Shown here: positions 35,322 through 44,551 of the stretch, one piece after another
Position numbering within the stretch: position 1 is the stretch's first letter
Layout of the letters: every line of letters begins with the position of its first letter
Source of the DNA: DASQZK01 sp963763215
GTDB lineage: Bacteria; Bacteroidota; Bacteroidia; Bacteroidales; GCA-2748055
DNA: 64,000 nucleotides
Assembly: GCA_963763215.1 (NCBI GenBank)
Contig: CAVXNX010000005.1
Location: 124,001 to 188,000, forward strand
Reading direction: 5' to 3'
The notes under the pieces: model-generated
Seen by the model: the letters and a program-made list of their open reading frames with translations, nothing else
What the model was told of the DNA's origin: nothing
Databases searched by the model: none
Made by a program: the position numbers and the translations under genes

Positions 35322-35740
35322 AAGGGCGTGAGAACGTCGGTTTGTCAGTCATACCGGTATTTTTATAAGGTCGTTTGAGGCCATCTGTAGGGGCGGGTCG
35401 CGACCCGCCCGTCTTGGTGGATACGGGTTACTTGGTACGGGAAGACAAGGGACGGGGATCGTCGTCAGTCACTTGTTGGGCGAATCAGAGCCGACCAAAC
35501 AGGTGATAGATCCTCAACCCCATCCCCTCTGAAACCCTTATTAAAACAGCCTGTTTAAAACTTTTCATCAAAATGTCCGGAAACGGACGCTGAGATTGGG
35601 GGGACTGGAACGATTAAGGGCCGGAAGGTGTAAGGTGGGGGTGGGTCCCTATTACATCTAAGACGTTATTAGAAAGGATATTGCCAAAGCTATGCCCGGA
35701 TGTCAGGGAAGTGATGAAGTTATGGAGTTATGGGGTTATG
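35322..35740 (+). repeat. Tandem compound unit 3 of repeat island 2
   Basis: Third unit, shortened at its 3' end to 419 bp, with the exact palindrome at 35391-35410 and R1 copy C. Beyond it only degenerate openings recur (35741 and 36381). Confidence 0.8.
35530..35715 (+). repeat. Dispersed repeat R1, copy C
   Basis: More diverged than A and B. It shares GTCCGGAAACGGACG and the A-to-T-rich GATT block with the inverted copy D at 10.3 kb, so C and D may belong to one subfamily. Confidence 0.8.
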
Positions 35741-36196
35741 AAAGACATGAGAACGGCGTTCAGAACCACACTGATGAAGCGCGGAGCAGCCGGGTCGCCG
35801 TCGCCGATTCTTCAAAGCTCCCTAAGACGAAATGGAAAGAAATCGGGAATACGATTTTCCACCGCCCTCCTCCACCAAAATCATTTAATTCTCGTTTGAC
35901 AGATTCATATGACAACACCGAAATCTTTTTAAAAATGAAAAAGAAGATCTTATGCATGAACCGCCCTCCTGCTCAAACACAAGGTAAGTTCATTTTTTCC
36001 GGTCCCTGAGCGCAGCCGAAGGGCGGGAATTACGTAGATACGCGGGTACAGAGGTACGTGGGTACGGGAAGGCGTGGTAACAAAGAAAGTCGTCAGTACC
36101 GTATCAGGCGAATCAGTTTGAATCGGAATACGATTTTCCAGCCTCTCTCCACCAACACCATTTAAAATACATACGCCGATATCCACAAAAGAAATA

Positions 36197-36326
36197 TTAG
36201 CAGAGCGCGAAGGCAACCCGCGATTGGTGCGAACCTGAACGAGCCCGGCCCCAGTGATGAGGGCCCCGTGCGACAAGGGCGAGAGAGGGTTGTCAATCGC
36301 GGAGGGTTTCTTTGTTACTTTCTTTT
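36197..36326 (+). repeat. Repeat R3, copy 2
   Basis: Near-identical to 34111-34254, including the closing CCGCGATTG / CAATCGCGG pair and the interior GAACCTGAACGAGCCCGGCC block. Between the copies lie the three tandem units, so R3 flanks them in direct orientation. Sequence at 35741-36196 and 36331-36560 shows only degenerate repeat pieces and no gene. Confidence 0.75.
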
Positions 36327-36570
36327 AAAAAAAGTGATGAAGTGAATGAAGTTATGAGGTTATGGGGTTATGAGGTTATGAAGGACATGAACACGGCGTT
36401 CAATATCATGCCGGTGAAGCTGAGGAGCCGGATCACCGCAAAGTCCGCTGTAGAGAGGTGAGGTGATGGAGGTTATGGGGTTAGGGAAACATGATGAAGT
36501 TTGGAAAGAACGTAATCCTTAACCCCGATCCTTAACCCCATATCATCCATGAACGCCAATCTCTTGCCCT

Positions 36571-36690
36571 TCATAACTCCATAACTCCATAACTCCATAA
36601 CTCCATCACTCATCACCCATCACTCATCACTCATCACTTCCTCACTTCCTCACTTCCTCACTTCCTCACTTTCTCACTTTCTCACTTCCT
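36571..36690 (-). repeat. Octamer/heptamer array, right edge of repeat island 2
   Basis: Read on the minus strand: TGAGAAAG and TGAGGAAG octamers, then TGATGAG heptamers, then TTATGGAG octamers, about sixteen units. The first TGA is the stop codon of the GH3 gene at 36682-36684. It mirrors the array after the methyltransferase at the other end of the island. Confidence 0.85.
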
Positions 36691-38839
36691 TCCCATCTCC
36701 ACCACCCCCCGCAGCCTGATATCCCGTGAAGAAGCGCCCACGAGAATGTCGAACTCACCGGGCTCGAGTGTCCAGCCCTTTGACGGATCATAATACATAA
36801 AGGCCTTCTCATCGAGGGGAATGCTGACTTCAACAGCTTCACCGGGTTGTAATTCTGTTTTTGAAAACCCTTTGAGCTCTTTCACCGGCCTTGGCAGGGC
36901 CGATTCTTTATCACTGACATACACTTCCGCTATTTCTTTCCCGGCTCGTTCCCCGGTATTTTTAATGGTGAAGCGGACATTGAAGCCATGGTCCCCGGTT
37001 TTCTCAATCTTTAGGTCCGAGTATTCAAACCGGGTGTAGGAGAGCCCGTATCCAAAGGGGAATAGCGGATCGACCTTGTAGGTATCGTAATACCGGTAAC
37101 CGACGAAGATGCCTTCATTGTAATGGACCGTTCCGTCAGTGCCGGGATATTCACCCAGGGCTTGAGCCGGCGTATCTTCGAGACGTTTTGGCCAGGTGTC
37201 GGGAAGCTTGCCCGACGGATTGACTTTGCCGAAAAGGACGTTGGCCAGGGCCGTTCCTGATTCACTGCCGATATAGCCGGTTTCCAGCAGGGCGGGCGCA
37301 GTATCAAGCCAGTTGCCCGGAACAACGGGTCCGCCGGTGATCAGGACGACAACGGTATTGGGATTGACCTTCATGATCTCGCTGATGACCTCATCCTGTT
37401 TATAGGGGAGCTGAAGGTTGTACTTGTCGCCGCCCTCACAATCCAGTCCGAAATCATGGTTCAGTCCGCCGATAAACAGCACGACATCGGCATCTGCGGC
37501 AACGCGTTTTGCTTCGTCGAGCAGCGAAGCGATCGATTTCATCGGCAGAAGGATCATACCGGCCATGGCTGTTGCTGACGTATTTATAACCGGGTGCGTA
37601 AACCACTTCGGCGCGGTTGCCGACTTCGTTCCTGATGCCTTCGAGGGGTGTGATCTCATATTTGGCCTTGATGATGGTGCTTCCTCCGCCGTGGGCGTGT
37701 TTACGCGTGGCATTGTCGCCGATGACTGCGATCTTTTTTATTTTGGATAGATCGAGAGGGAGGATGTCGGTGCTGTTCTTCAGGAGGACGACGGCTTCCT
37801 CGCCGATCCGGAGGGAAACGTTGCGCCGTTCGGGCGTGGCCAGGCGTGCAGCCATCCCTGTGGTATCGTAAGCCGGCCGGTCGAACATGTTCAGTTCGGA
37901 CATGACGTAAAGGATCCGTCTCACCTTGTCGTCAACAACTAATGAGTCGATCTTCCCGGCCAGGATGGAGTCGAGAAGGGGTTGGGCCATGTAATACTGA
38001 TCGAAGGGTTTGCTGGTTCCCATCTCGATGTCAAGACCGTTTTCGGCGGCTTCCTTCGTGTCGTGTGCGGCATTCCAGTCGGAGATCACGATGCCTTTGA
38101 AGCCCCATTCCCCTTTCAGGATGTCCTGAAGGAGGTAACTGTTCTCGCAGCAGTAATGTCCCCTGAACTGGTTGTAAGCACCCATCACGGCGAGGGCACC
38201 TCCCTCTTTTATCGCCGCTTCGAAGCCGGGAAGGTAGATCTCCCGAAGGGCTCGTTCGCCGGCTTCGACATTAATGCTTCCGCGGTCTTTTTCCTGGTTG
38301 TTCAGGATGTAGTGTTTCACGCAGCTGGCCATGCCTTCGTTTTGCACTGCCTTGATGATGTTGGGGACAAACCGGGTGACCAGGAAGGGATCCTCACTGA
38401 GGTATTCCCAGTTACGGCCGTTGAGCGGGGTCCGGTGAATGTTGATCCCCGGCGCCAGGGTGATGAATTTATTCCGGATGACGGCTTCTTCCCCGTAGGC
38501 TTTCCCGAAATCGGTGGCCAGACCCGGATTCCATGTTGAGGCCAGGGCGGTGAGACTCGGAAAATACGCTGTCGAATCATTTTTCCATTTTGCCGATCCC
38601 CAGTCGGAGGGGTTGTTCTCTTCCCGGATGCCGGCCGGTCCGTCCGACATGTTCAATCCGGGGATACCGAGGCGTTCGACCGGGGGCGTCGTGAAGAACG
38701 TATTGCCGTGGATCATGGAGATCTTTTCACTCAGGGTGAGTTGTGAAAGCAATGAATCAATTTTTTTGTCCCGGCTGTTTTCCCGGGAGCAGGACATCAG
38801 AAGACCTGCCAGCATGGCGGCGACGAATAATTTTTTCAT
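36682..38839 (-). CDS. GH3 beta-glycosidase lipoprotein (one frame slip)
   Basis: After dropping one base near 37530 the protein has 718 residues. A lipoprotein signal (MLAGLLMSC, Cys17) precedes the (beta/alpha)8 domain with LSEKISMIHG, GLNMSDGPAGIR, NGRNWEYLSEDP, SCVKHYILNNQE (Lys175-His176 pair) and the nucleophile Asp254 in GIVISDWN. The C-terminal part has the alpha/beta sandwich (VVLLKNSTDILPLDL, VLFIGGLNHDFGLDCEGGDK) and the FN3-like end (FTIKNTGERAGKEIAEVYV). This order is usual for beta-glucosidases and related exo-beta-glycosidases. The GGLN...E region carries the likely acid/base. Substrate not determined. Confidence 0.9.
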
Positions 38840-39050
38840 AAGGGTTGGGATGTGCGGATTTTTGTTAATGTGCGAATGTAATAAATATTTTTAAAGTGGA
38901 GGGCTGTCGGACGTGCCTTTTATAGTCCATGGCCACCCGGCCTCCGGCCTGTTTTTGGTTGGCGATGCATCTGCGGCCCTCATTTTCGGGAAAACTTTTG
39001 TATCTTGGTTGCTCCAATCTTAATTTACCCGCACCCTGTCAAACGTCAAC

Positions 39051-40865
39051 ATGAAAAACATCATCCTTCTCCTGAGCCTGGTCCTCCTGCCTCTCCCGGT
39101 TATCCTCGCGCAGGGTCTTCTCATCGAAGCCGAAAGTTTTAGTCACAAAGGCGGGTGGGTGACGGATCCGCAATTCACTGAAGAGATGGGGTCGCCATAC
39201 CTCCTGGCCCATGGTCTCGGGAAGCCAGTGGAGAATGCTTTTACCACCGTTGGGATCCCCCGGGCCGGCAGGTATCACGTCTGGGTCAGGACGAAAAACT
39301 GGGCACCGGGGAACTGGAAAGCGCCGGGGGCATTTCTTCTTCGCATCAACGGTACGCTGGTGGCTGACACCCTCGGTACCCTTCCGGGCTGGAGGTGGCA
39401 AAACGCCGGAACCGTTAAGCTCAAAGGTAAAACGGTAAAACTGGAACTCGAAGACCTCACCGGTTTCGACGGCCGGTGTGATGCCATTTTACTCACCCGC
39501 CGGTGCGGTGCACCGCCCGATACGGGGACCGCACTTAAAACCTGGCGTTCCACCATGCTGGGTGAATCTCCCGGCCCGGAAAAAACCATGCATTTCGATC
39601 TCGTCATCGTTGGCGGGGGACTAGCCGGTTGCGCCGCATCGATCGCCGCTGCCCGGCAGGGACTCAATGTGGCGCTGATCCATGACCGTCCCGTCCTTGG
39701 CGGGAATGCGAGCAGCGAGGTTAGGGTGCATACGCTCGGGATATACGGCTATTTCGAACAGATCCTCAAGTTGCTGGATACAGAACATTACCCCAACGGA
39801 TCACCCGAAGCGTTGAAGGATGAACAGAAACGGATGACCAACATGGCGTCCTTTCCCGGCATCCATCTTTTCCTCAACTGGCGGGCTTATGCCGCAAATA
39901 CGGTCAATGACCGGATCGTTTCCGTCGATGCGCGTCAAACGTCGGACAGTGGCAGGATCCGGTTTACTGCCCCGCTCTTTGTCGATGCCACCGGTGACGG
40001 ATGGATCGGTTACTGGGCCGGGGCAAAATACATGTATGGCCGGGAGAGCGCCGAAACCTACGGTGAAGGTTATCCGGAGTACGGTAACCTGTGGAGCCCT
40101 GAAAAACCGGACGGCCGCGTCATGGGAGCTTCTGTACTTTGGCGTTCGTACGATGCCGGGGAAGCCCGTTCATTTCCCGAAGTCCCGTGGGCCGTCGCCG
40201 TTGCGGGGAACTATGCCGCGGCAAACGGCGAATGGCAATGGGAATACTCCACCGACAGTCTCAACCAGGCCATGGATTCAGAAGCCATCCGTGATCATCT
40301 TCTCAGAGCCGTGTACGGATCCTTCTCCAATGAAAAACAAAAACCCGGCGGTGAAAACCTCAGCCTGGAGTGGGTATCCTTCCTGGCCGGTAAAAGGGAA
40401 TCCCGGCGGCTGGAAGGGGACTATGTTTTCACCTTTGCCGATGTCGTGAATCACCGGCACTTTCCCGACGCCGTGGTTATGGAGGACCGTGAAGTGGATG
40501 TCCATTATCAGGATGTCCTGACCGATACGACCCGGCCCGATTTCCTGTCCACAGCCCTGTACTATCGAACCGAGAGGTATGAAGTTCCCTACCGCTGCCT
40601 CTATTCCCGGAATATCGGGAACTTGTTCATGGCCGGGCGATGTTTCAGCTGTTCCCATGTTGGACTGGGCGGACCGAGGGTTATGCGAACGACCGGACAG
40701 ATGGGGGCCGCTGTGGGTTATGCGGCATCAATCTGCCACAAGCACGGAGACCTGCCTCGCGACGTATATACTACCCACCTCAGGGAATACATGCAGCTGG
40801 TCACTGGCGGAAAAGCCGGGGTTCCAGGATCTGCACAACCAACCATCAAAAAATACGAACCATGA
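39051..40865 (+). CDS. Secreted FAD-dependent oxidoreductase with N-terminal golvesin/CBM-like domain
   Basis: 604 residues. A signal peptide (ILLLSLVLLPLPVILAQ) is followed by a beta-sandwich of about 150 residues (LLIEAESFSHKGGWVTDPQF, AGRYHVWVRTKNW) as in golvesin-like or carbohydrate-binding modules. The FAD-binding Rossmann fold begins near residue 180: FDLVIVGGGLAGCAASIAAA, then VLGGNASSEVR typical of the PF12831 family. Further family blocks are DATGDGWIGYWAGA, RRLEGDY and NLFMAGRCFSCSHVGLG. Family members are poorly characterised and occur next to glycoside hydrolases. The export signal makes this an envelope enzyme acting on a sugar or glycoside by inference. It is coupled to the GH27 gene by ATGA. 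Confidence 0.85.
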   Translation: MKNIILLLSLVLLPLPVILAQGLLIEAESFSHKGGWVTDPQFTEEMGSPYLLAHGLGKPVENAFTTVGIPRAGRYHVWVRTKNWAPGNWKAPGAFLLRINGTLVADTLGTLPGWRWQNAGTVKLKGKTVKLELEDLTGFDGRCDAILLTRRCGAPPDTGTALKTWRSTMLGESPGPEKTMHFDLVIVGGGLAGCAASIAAARQGLNVALIHDRPVLGGNASSEVRVHTLGIYGYFEQILKLLDTEHYPNGSPEALKDEQKRMTNMASFPGIHLFLNWRAYAANTVNDRIVSVDARQTSDSGRIRFTAPLFVDATGDGWIGYWAGAKYMYGRESAETYGEGYPEYGNLWSPEKPDGRVMGASVLWRSYDAGEARSFPEVPWAVAVAGNYAAANGEWQWEYSTDSLNQAMDSEAIRDHLLRAVYGSFSNEKQKPGGENLSLEWVSFLAGKRESRRLEGDYVFTFADVVNHRHFPDAVVMEDREVDVHYQDVLTDTTRPDFLSTALYYRTERYEVPYRCLYSRNIGNLFMAGRCFSCSHVGLGGPRVMRTTGQMGAAVGYAASICHKHGDLPRDVYTTHLREYMQLVTGGKAGVPGSAQPTIKKYEP

Positions 40866-42040
40866 GATATGCCTGCATCATCACCTGCCTCCTTTTCCTG
40901 GCAAACGCCAGCGTACCTGCACAAAAATTCCCCGGCCTTGCCGAAAAACCTCCGATGGGTTGGAACAGCTGGAACTTTTTCAACTGTGACGGGATCAATG
41001 AGACGGTGATCCGGGAGATTGCCGATGCCATGGTGACCAGCGACATGCGGGACGCCGGCTATACCTATGTCGTCATCGACGACTGCTGGCAGACCGGACG
41101 ACAGGATGACGGGACGATCATCGCCGATTCCGTGAAATTTCCTTCGGGGATGAGAGCCCTCATTGATTATGTCCACCGCCGCGGGCTGAAATTCGGGATC
41201 TATTCCGACGCTGGCCGGATGACCTGCCAGGGCCGCCCCGGAAGCCGCGGCTATGAGTACCAGGATGCACGGACCTACGCCTCATGGGGAGTCGATTATG
41301 TCAAATATGACTGGTGCAACACCGGTGAACAGAACGCCATCGAGTCCTATACTCTCATGCGGGATGCGATTTACCGGGCGGGAAGGCCCATGGTCTTCAG
41401 CATCTGTGAGTGGGGACTGAGCAAACCCTGGCTGTGGGCGGAGGATGTGGGTCATCTCTGGCGGACGACCGGTGATATCCGGAATAACTGGACTCAGCCC
41501 GATGCCAAAGAAGGGAAAGTGTGGGGCGGGGGAGTGCTCATCATCCTCGACATGCAGGAAGGGCTGCAGCAGTACGCCGGTCCCGGTCACTGGAATGACA
41601 TGGATATGCTGGAGGTCGGAAACGGCGCCCTCACGCCGGGTGAAGAACGGGCCCATTTCAGCCTGTGGTGCATGCTTTCATCCCCCTTGATGGCCGGTAA
41701 CGATATTCGCCGGATGACCGGGCAGACGCGGGCGATCCTCACCAATCCCGGTGCCATTGCCATTGACCAGGATCCGGCCGGGAAAGCCGCCGTCAAAATC
41801 AGAGATGACGGTCTCTTCGAGATCTGGAAGAAAAACCTCTCGGATGGTGGCTATGCCTTTTGCCTGCTGAACAGGGGAGAAAAACCGGTCGGAATTACTC
41901 CCGGCTGGAAAGCCTGGGGCCTCGAGGGGTCCTGGCAGTTTAAGGATATTTGGAACGGCAGTTCAGGGAACACCACAGGGAACGCCGTCACCTTCACCGT
42001 CCAGCCGCATGATGTGATCCTTCTTCGCGTCACCCGGTAA
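40862..42040 (+). CDS. GH27 alpha-galactosidase-like enzyme
   Basis: 392 residues from the ATG at 40862; a longer frame upstream is an artefact of the oxidoreductase gene. Signal peptide (CIITCLLFLANASVPAQ), then the hallmark PPMGWNSWNFF, YVVIDDCWQ, YSDAGRMTC, the nucleophile Asp150 in YVKYDWCN and the acid/base Asp246 in WNDMDMLEVGNG. The C-terminal Greek-key beta domain is complete. Family 27 includes alpha-galactosidases and alpha-N-acetylgalactosaminidases; the specificity loop cannot be read with certainty. Translation is coupled to the FAD oxidoreductase, suggesting that both act on the same terminal sugar. Confidence 0.93.
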   Translation: MRYACIITCLLFLANASVPAQKFPGLAEKPPMGWNSWNFFNCDGINETVIREIADAMVTSDMRDAGYTYVVIDDCWQTGRQDDGTIIADSVKFPSGMRALIDYVHRRGLKFGIYSDAGRMTCQGRPGSRGYEYQDARTYASWGVDYVKYDWCNTGEQNAIESYTLMRDAIYRAGRPMVFSICEWGLSKPWLWAEDVGHLWRTTGDIRNNWTQPDAKEGKVWGGGVLIILDMQEGLQQYAGPGHWNDMDMLEVGNGALTPGEERAHFSLWCMLSSPLMAGNDIRRMTGQTRAILTNPGAIAIDQDPAGKAAVKIRDDGLFEIWKKNLSDGGYAFCLLNRGEKPVGITPGWKAWGLEGSWQFKDIWNGSSGNTTGNAVTFTVQPHDVILLRVTR

Positions 42041-42062
42041 CGGAAAAATCCGGGTTGTCCTG

Positions 42063-43412
42063 TCAGATCTTCATTTCCCAGCCTTTTTCATATTGACGCG
42101 ACCAGAATTCCATCGCTTCCCGGTCACCTGTGATATGTCCGTTGGTCTTGTCGATGTTGATCGACCGGCCGACCCGCTGGGCGATGTTCCCCAGCTGAAC
42201 CAGCAAGGTGCTTTTAAAGCCGGTCTCCACATCCGAATGCGGCTTTTCCCCCGTTTTGATGGCATTGAGAAAATTCTGCAGGTGTGGACGGTCAAAGGCA
42301 TCGTTCCTGGCTGTGCGGTCCAGGGCATTGATCTTGCCTTCATCGGTAACCTTCCGGACCACATTGCCTTTCAGGTCATAGATAGTGTAATCATTGCCGG
42401 CCGAGATCAGCAGGCTGCCCTTGTCGCCATAAAAAATGCAGCCAACGGGTGAACCTTCGGTTGGTGCACCGTTACAGCTTCTGCCTTCCCAGGTGATCGT
42501 GACACCTTCGTCGAAGTCCATGCTGATCACCTGTGTGTCGGGCGTTTCCCAGTCGTCGTGAAACTGGTACCTTCCACCGTTGGAGCTGACCCTCGTGGGG
42601 TAATCGACATTCAGTCCCCACCGGAGCAGATCGACAAAATGTGTCCCGTTGTTCAGGGCTTCGCCCGTGCCCCAATGCCAGAACCAGTGCCAGTTATAAT
42701 GTAGGTAATTGTCTTTGTACGCTTCACGCGGAGCGGGACCCTGCCAAAGTTCCCAGTTTAACCATTCCGGCACGGGAACCACCTGACCTGTTCCAATCGG
42801 ACCCCGGGTATTGGCATACCAGCTTTTGCCGAAATAGGCTTTCCCGATGGCTCCCGACCTCACTTCTTCGATGGCCTGGATCAGCGTCGGCCTGGACCGG
42901 CGCTGGGTACCCATCTGGATGACCTTGCCGTATTTTTTCCCCGCTTCAACCAACATTTCCCCTTCATGGGGATTGTGACTCAGCGGTTTTTCCACGTAAA
43001 CATGTTTTCCGGCTTTCAGTCCGAGAAGGGTGGCCGGGGCGTGCCAGTGATCAGGAGTGGCCACCACGAGAGCATCAACATCCTTGTTTTCCAGTGATTT
43101 GCGAAAATCACCAAATCCAAGGGGCCGGTTACCTGCTGTTTCAAATACCTTATTGACCGCCCGTTCTATCGCCCTGGAATCGACGTCACAGATGTGGATC
43201 ACCTCGCAGTTATCCTGCATGGCGTATTCTTCGGAGAGGGATAATCCCCGGGCATTCACCCCCATGATGGAGACACGGATCTTTTCATTCGCGCCCAGGA
43301 TGCGGCCATAGCTTTTGGCACTGAAACCGGGAAGGACACCTCCCGCAACAAGGGCAGCGGAAGCACCGGCCGTCTTCTTGATGAAACTTCTGCGTGAATT
43401 CGTATTGCTCAT
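42063..43412 (-). CDS. Tat-exported Gfo/Idh/MocA family oxidoreductase
   Basis: 449 residues. The N-terminus has a twin-arginine signal (NSRRSFIKKTAG, then hydrophobic AALVAGGVLPGF). The NAD-binding fold starts near residue 43 (IRVSIMGVNARG), with VVATPDHWHAPATL and the family motif VYVEKPLSHN holding the catalytic Lys. The C-terminal part (HYNWHWFWHWGTGEALNNGTH) resembles family GH109-type proteins that use NAD to cleave N-acetylgalactosaminides, but other members are plain sugar dehydrogenases. Export by Tat means it folds with bound cofactor before secretion. Convergent with the GH27 gene, 22 bp apart. Confidence 0.88.
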   Translation of the reverse strand: MSNTNSRRSFIKKTAGASAALVAGGVLPGFSAKSYGRILGANEKIRVSIMGVNARGLSLSEEYAMQDNCEVIHICDVDSRAIERAVNKVFETAGNRPLGFGDFRKSLENKDVDALVVATPDHWHAPATLLGLKAGKHVYVEKPLSHNPHEGEMLVEAGKKYGKVIQMGTQRRSRPTLIQAIEEVRSGAIGKAYFGKSWYANTRGPIGTGQVVPVPEWLNWELWQGPAPREAYKDNYLHYNWHWFWHWGTGEALNNGTHFVDLLRWGLNVDYPTRVSSNGGRYQFHDDWETPDTQVISMDFDEGVTITWEGRSCNGAPTEGSPVGCIFYGDKGSLLISAGNDYTIYDLKGNVVRKVTDEGKINALDRTARNDAFDRPHLQNFLNAIKTGEKPHSDVETGFKSTLLVQLGNIAQRVGRSINIDKTNGHITGDREAMEFWSRQYEKGWEMKI

Positions 43413-43774
43413 ATTTTCAGGATTTTAGTGGGACATCAGGTTCATCCCGGAAATGGCCCGGCAGGTGACGTTAACCGGAAAGTTTCCGCAATCACATTAC
43501 AAAACTATTTAAAACCGCTACATATCCAAATAAATTCCGTGTTCGTTCACATGTTTTCTTGGTTGGTTGAACGAATGAAAAACATAAGGCATTGGATACG
43601 TGGAAGAAGGATGTTGATCCTGATGGGTGTGTGCGGTAACGTTTTTATCCCGCCCGGCCGTCTGCACCAGCTGTTAAAAAAGGTTAAAGAAGATCAGATT
43701 CCGGTCGTGAAGGGCAAATCGCGATTTCGTGGTATGTTATTTGTTTAGGAGTGGGAAAAAATAGTTAAAAACAC
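43413..43774. other. Intergenic region without supported gene
   Basis: 362 bp between divergent genes. A 106-codon open frame (43428-43748) lacks recognisable motifs and a ribosome-binding site, and its composition looks random. It probably holds the promoters of both flanking genes; no clear TAnnTTTG box is seen. Confidence 0.5.
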
Positions 43775-44339
43775 ATGAAAAAGATAACAATAATCCTCAC
43801 GGCACTCATCATGGCGGCTGGTTTATCTGCCACCACTTATGCAGGACCTCCTCAGGATAAGAAGGCAGCCCGTGAGGCTAAGCAGAAAGAAAAAAGAGCA
43901 AAGCTCGAAAAGGAGTTTGAAAAGACTACAGAGTTAATCAATAACAAAAGCTTTGTTCTGGAAGCCGACTGGTTAAGCAACCAGTACGGAACCAGGATAT
44001 CTGTTACCCCAGACCTGAATTTCATCAGGATCGACACGACATACGCCGTGCTTCAGATCGGATCGAACTATGGTGTCGGATACAACGGTGTTGGCGGGAT
44101 CACTGCCGAAGGCCGGGTGACGTCGTGGAAGGTCCATGAAAATGCCAAAAAAATGTATTACAGTATCCAGGCGAATGTGATGACCAGCCTTGGTGTTTAC
44201 GACATCACCATGAATGTCAGCGCCGATGGTCAGGCCACAGCGACAATTACCGGGATGAGGAGAGGCCAGCTGAATTACACCGGGAGATCTGGTTGCTCTG
44301 GATAAAACCCACACCTATAAGGGTCAAACCACCTATTAA
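43775..44339 (+). CDS. DUF4251 exported protein (frame slip near 3' end)
   Basis: A signal peptide (IILTALIMAAGLSATTYA) precedes a very basic segment (KKAAREAKQKEKRAKLEKEF) and the DUF4251 domain: ELINNKSFVLEADWL, then VLQIGSNYGVGYNGVGGITA and VYDITMNVSADGQATATITG. The frame ends early at TAA 44311 unless one base is dropped near 44288; it then reads LVALDKTHTYKGQTTY with a stop at 44337-44339, the kind of ending seen in the family, giving 187 residues. Function is unknown to me; such proteins are common single-domain periplasmic proteins in Bacteroidota. Confidence 0.82.
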
Positions 44340-44398
44340 ACGGGATTGACAGATCTTCATCCGCAGGCTTAGGATGAAGGTGGATCAGCGGTGAGAAT

Positions 44399-44456
44399 AA
44401 ACCGCAGGTTGCTCTGAACTGTTTAACCATAACGGACCAGGGACCTGCGGTTTTTC
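44399..44456 (+). terminator. Terminator after the DUF4251 gene
   Basis: AAACCGCAGGT (44399-44409) and ACCTGCGGTTT (44443-44453) form an 11-bp stem, followed by more T. The loop is long (33 nt). Confidence 0.6.
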
Positions 44457-44493
44457 GTTTTCCGTGCTCTGGAAGGAATTAATGAGCGAAATG

Positions 44494-44525
44494 TTTACGT
44501 TCGTACCTATTTTCATTTATTTTTG
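44494..44525 (+). promoter_or_regulatory. Promoter-like site before the first aconitase-family gene
   Basis: TTTA at 44494-44497, 20 bp, and a perfect TATTTTTG at 44518-44525; the ATG is 27 bp further on. Confidence 0.45.
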
Positions 44526-44551
44526 ACAAACGAATTTAAAAGCTCCGGCAT

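Noticed and set aside
35692..36009. Open frames around 35.7-36.3 kb
   Set aside because: They run through degenerate copies of the island repeats, lack ribosome-binding sites and have no recognisable motifs.
43428..43748. Open frame of 106 codons between the Gfo/Idh and DUF4251 genes
   Set aside because: No motif, no start signals and no family resemblance; likely chance.
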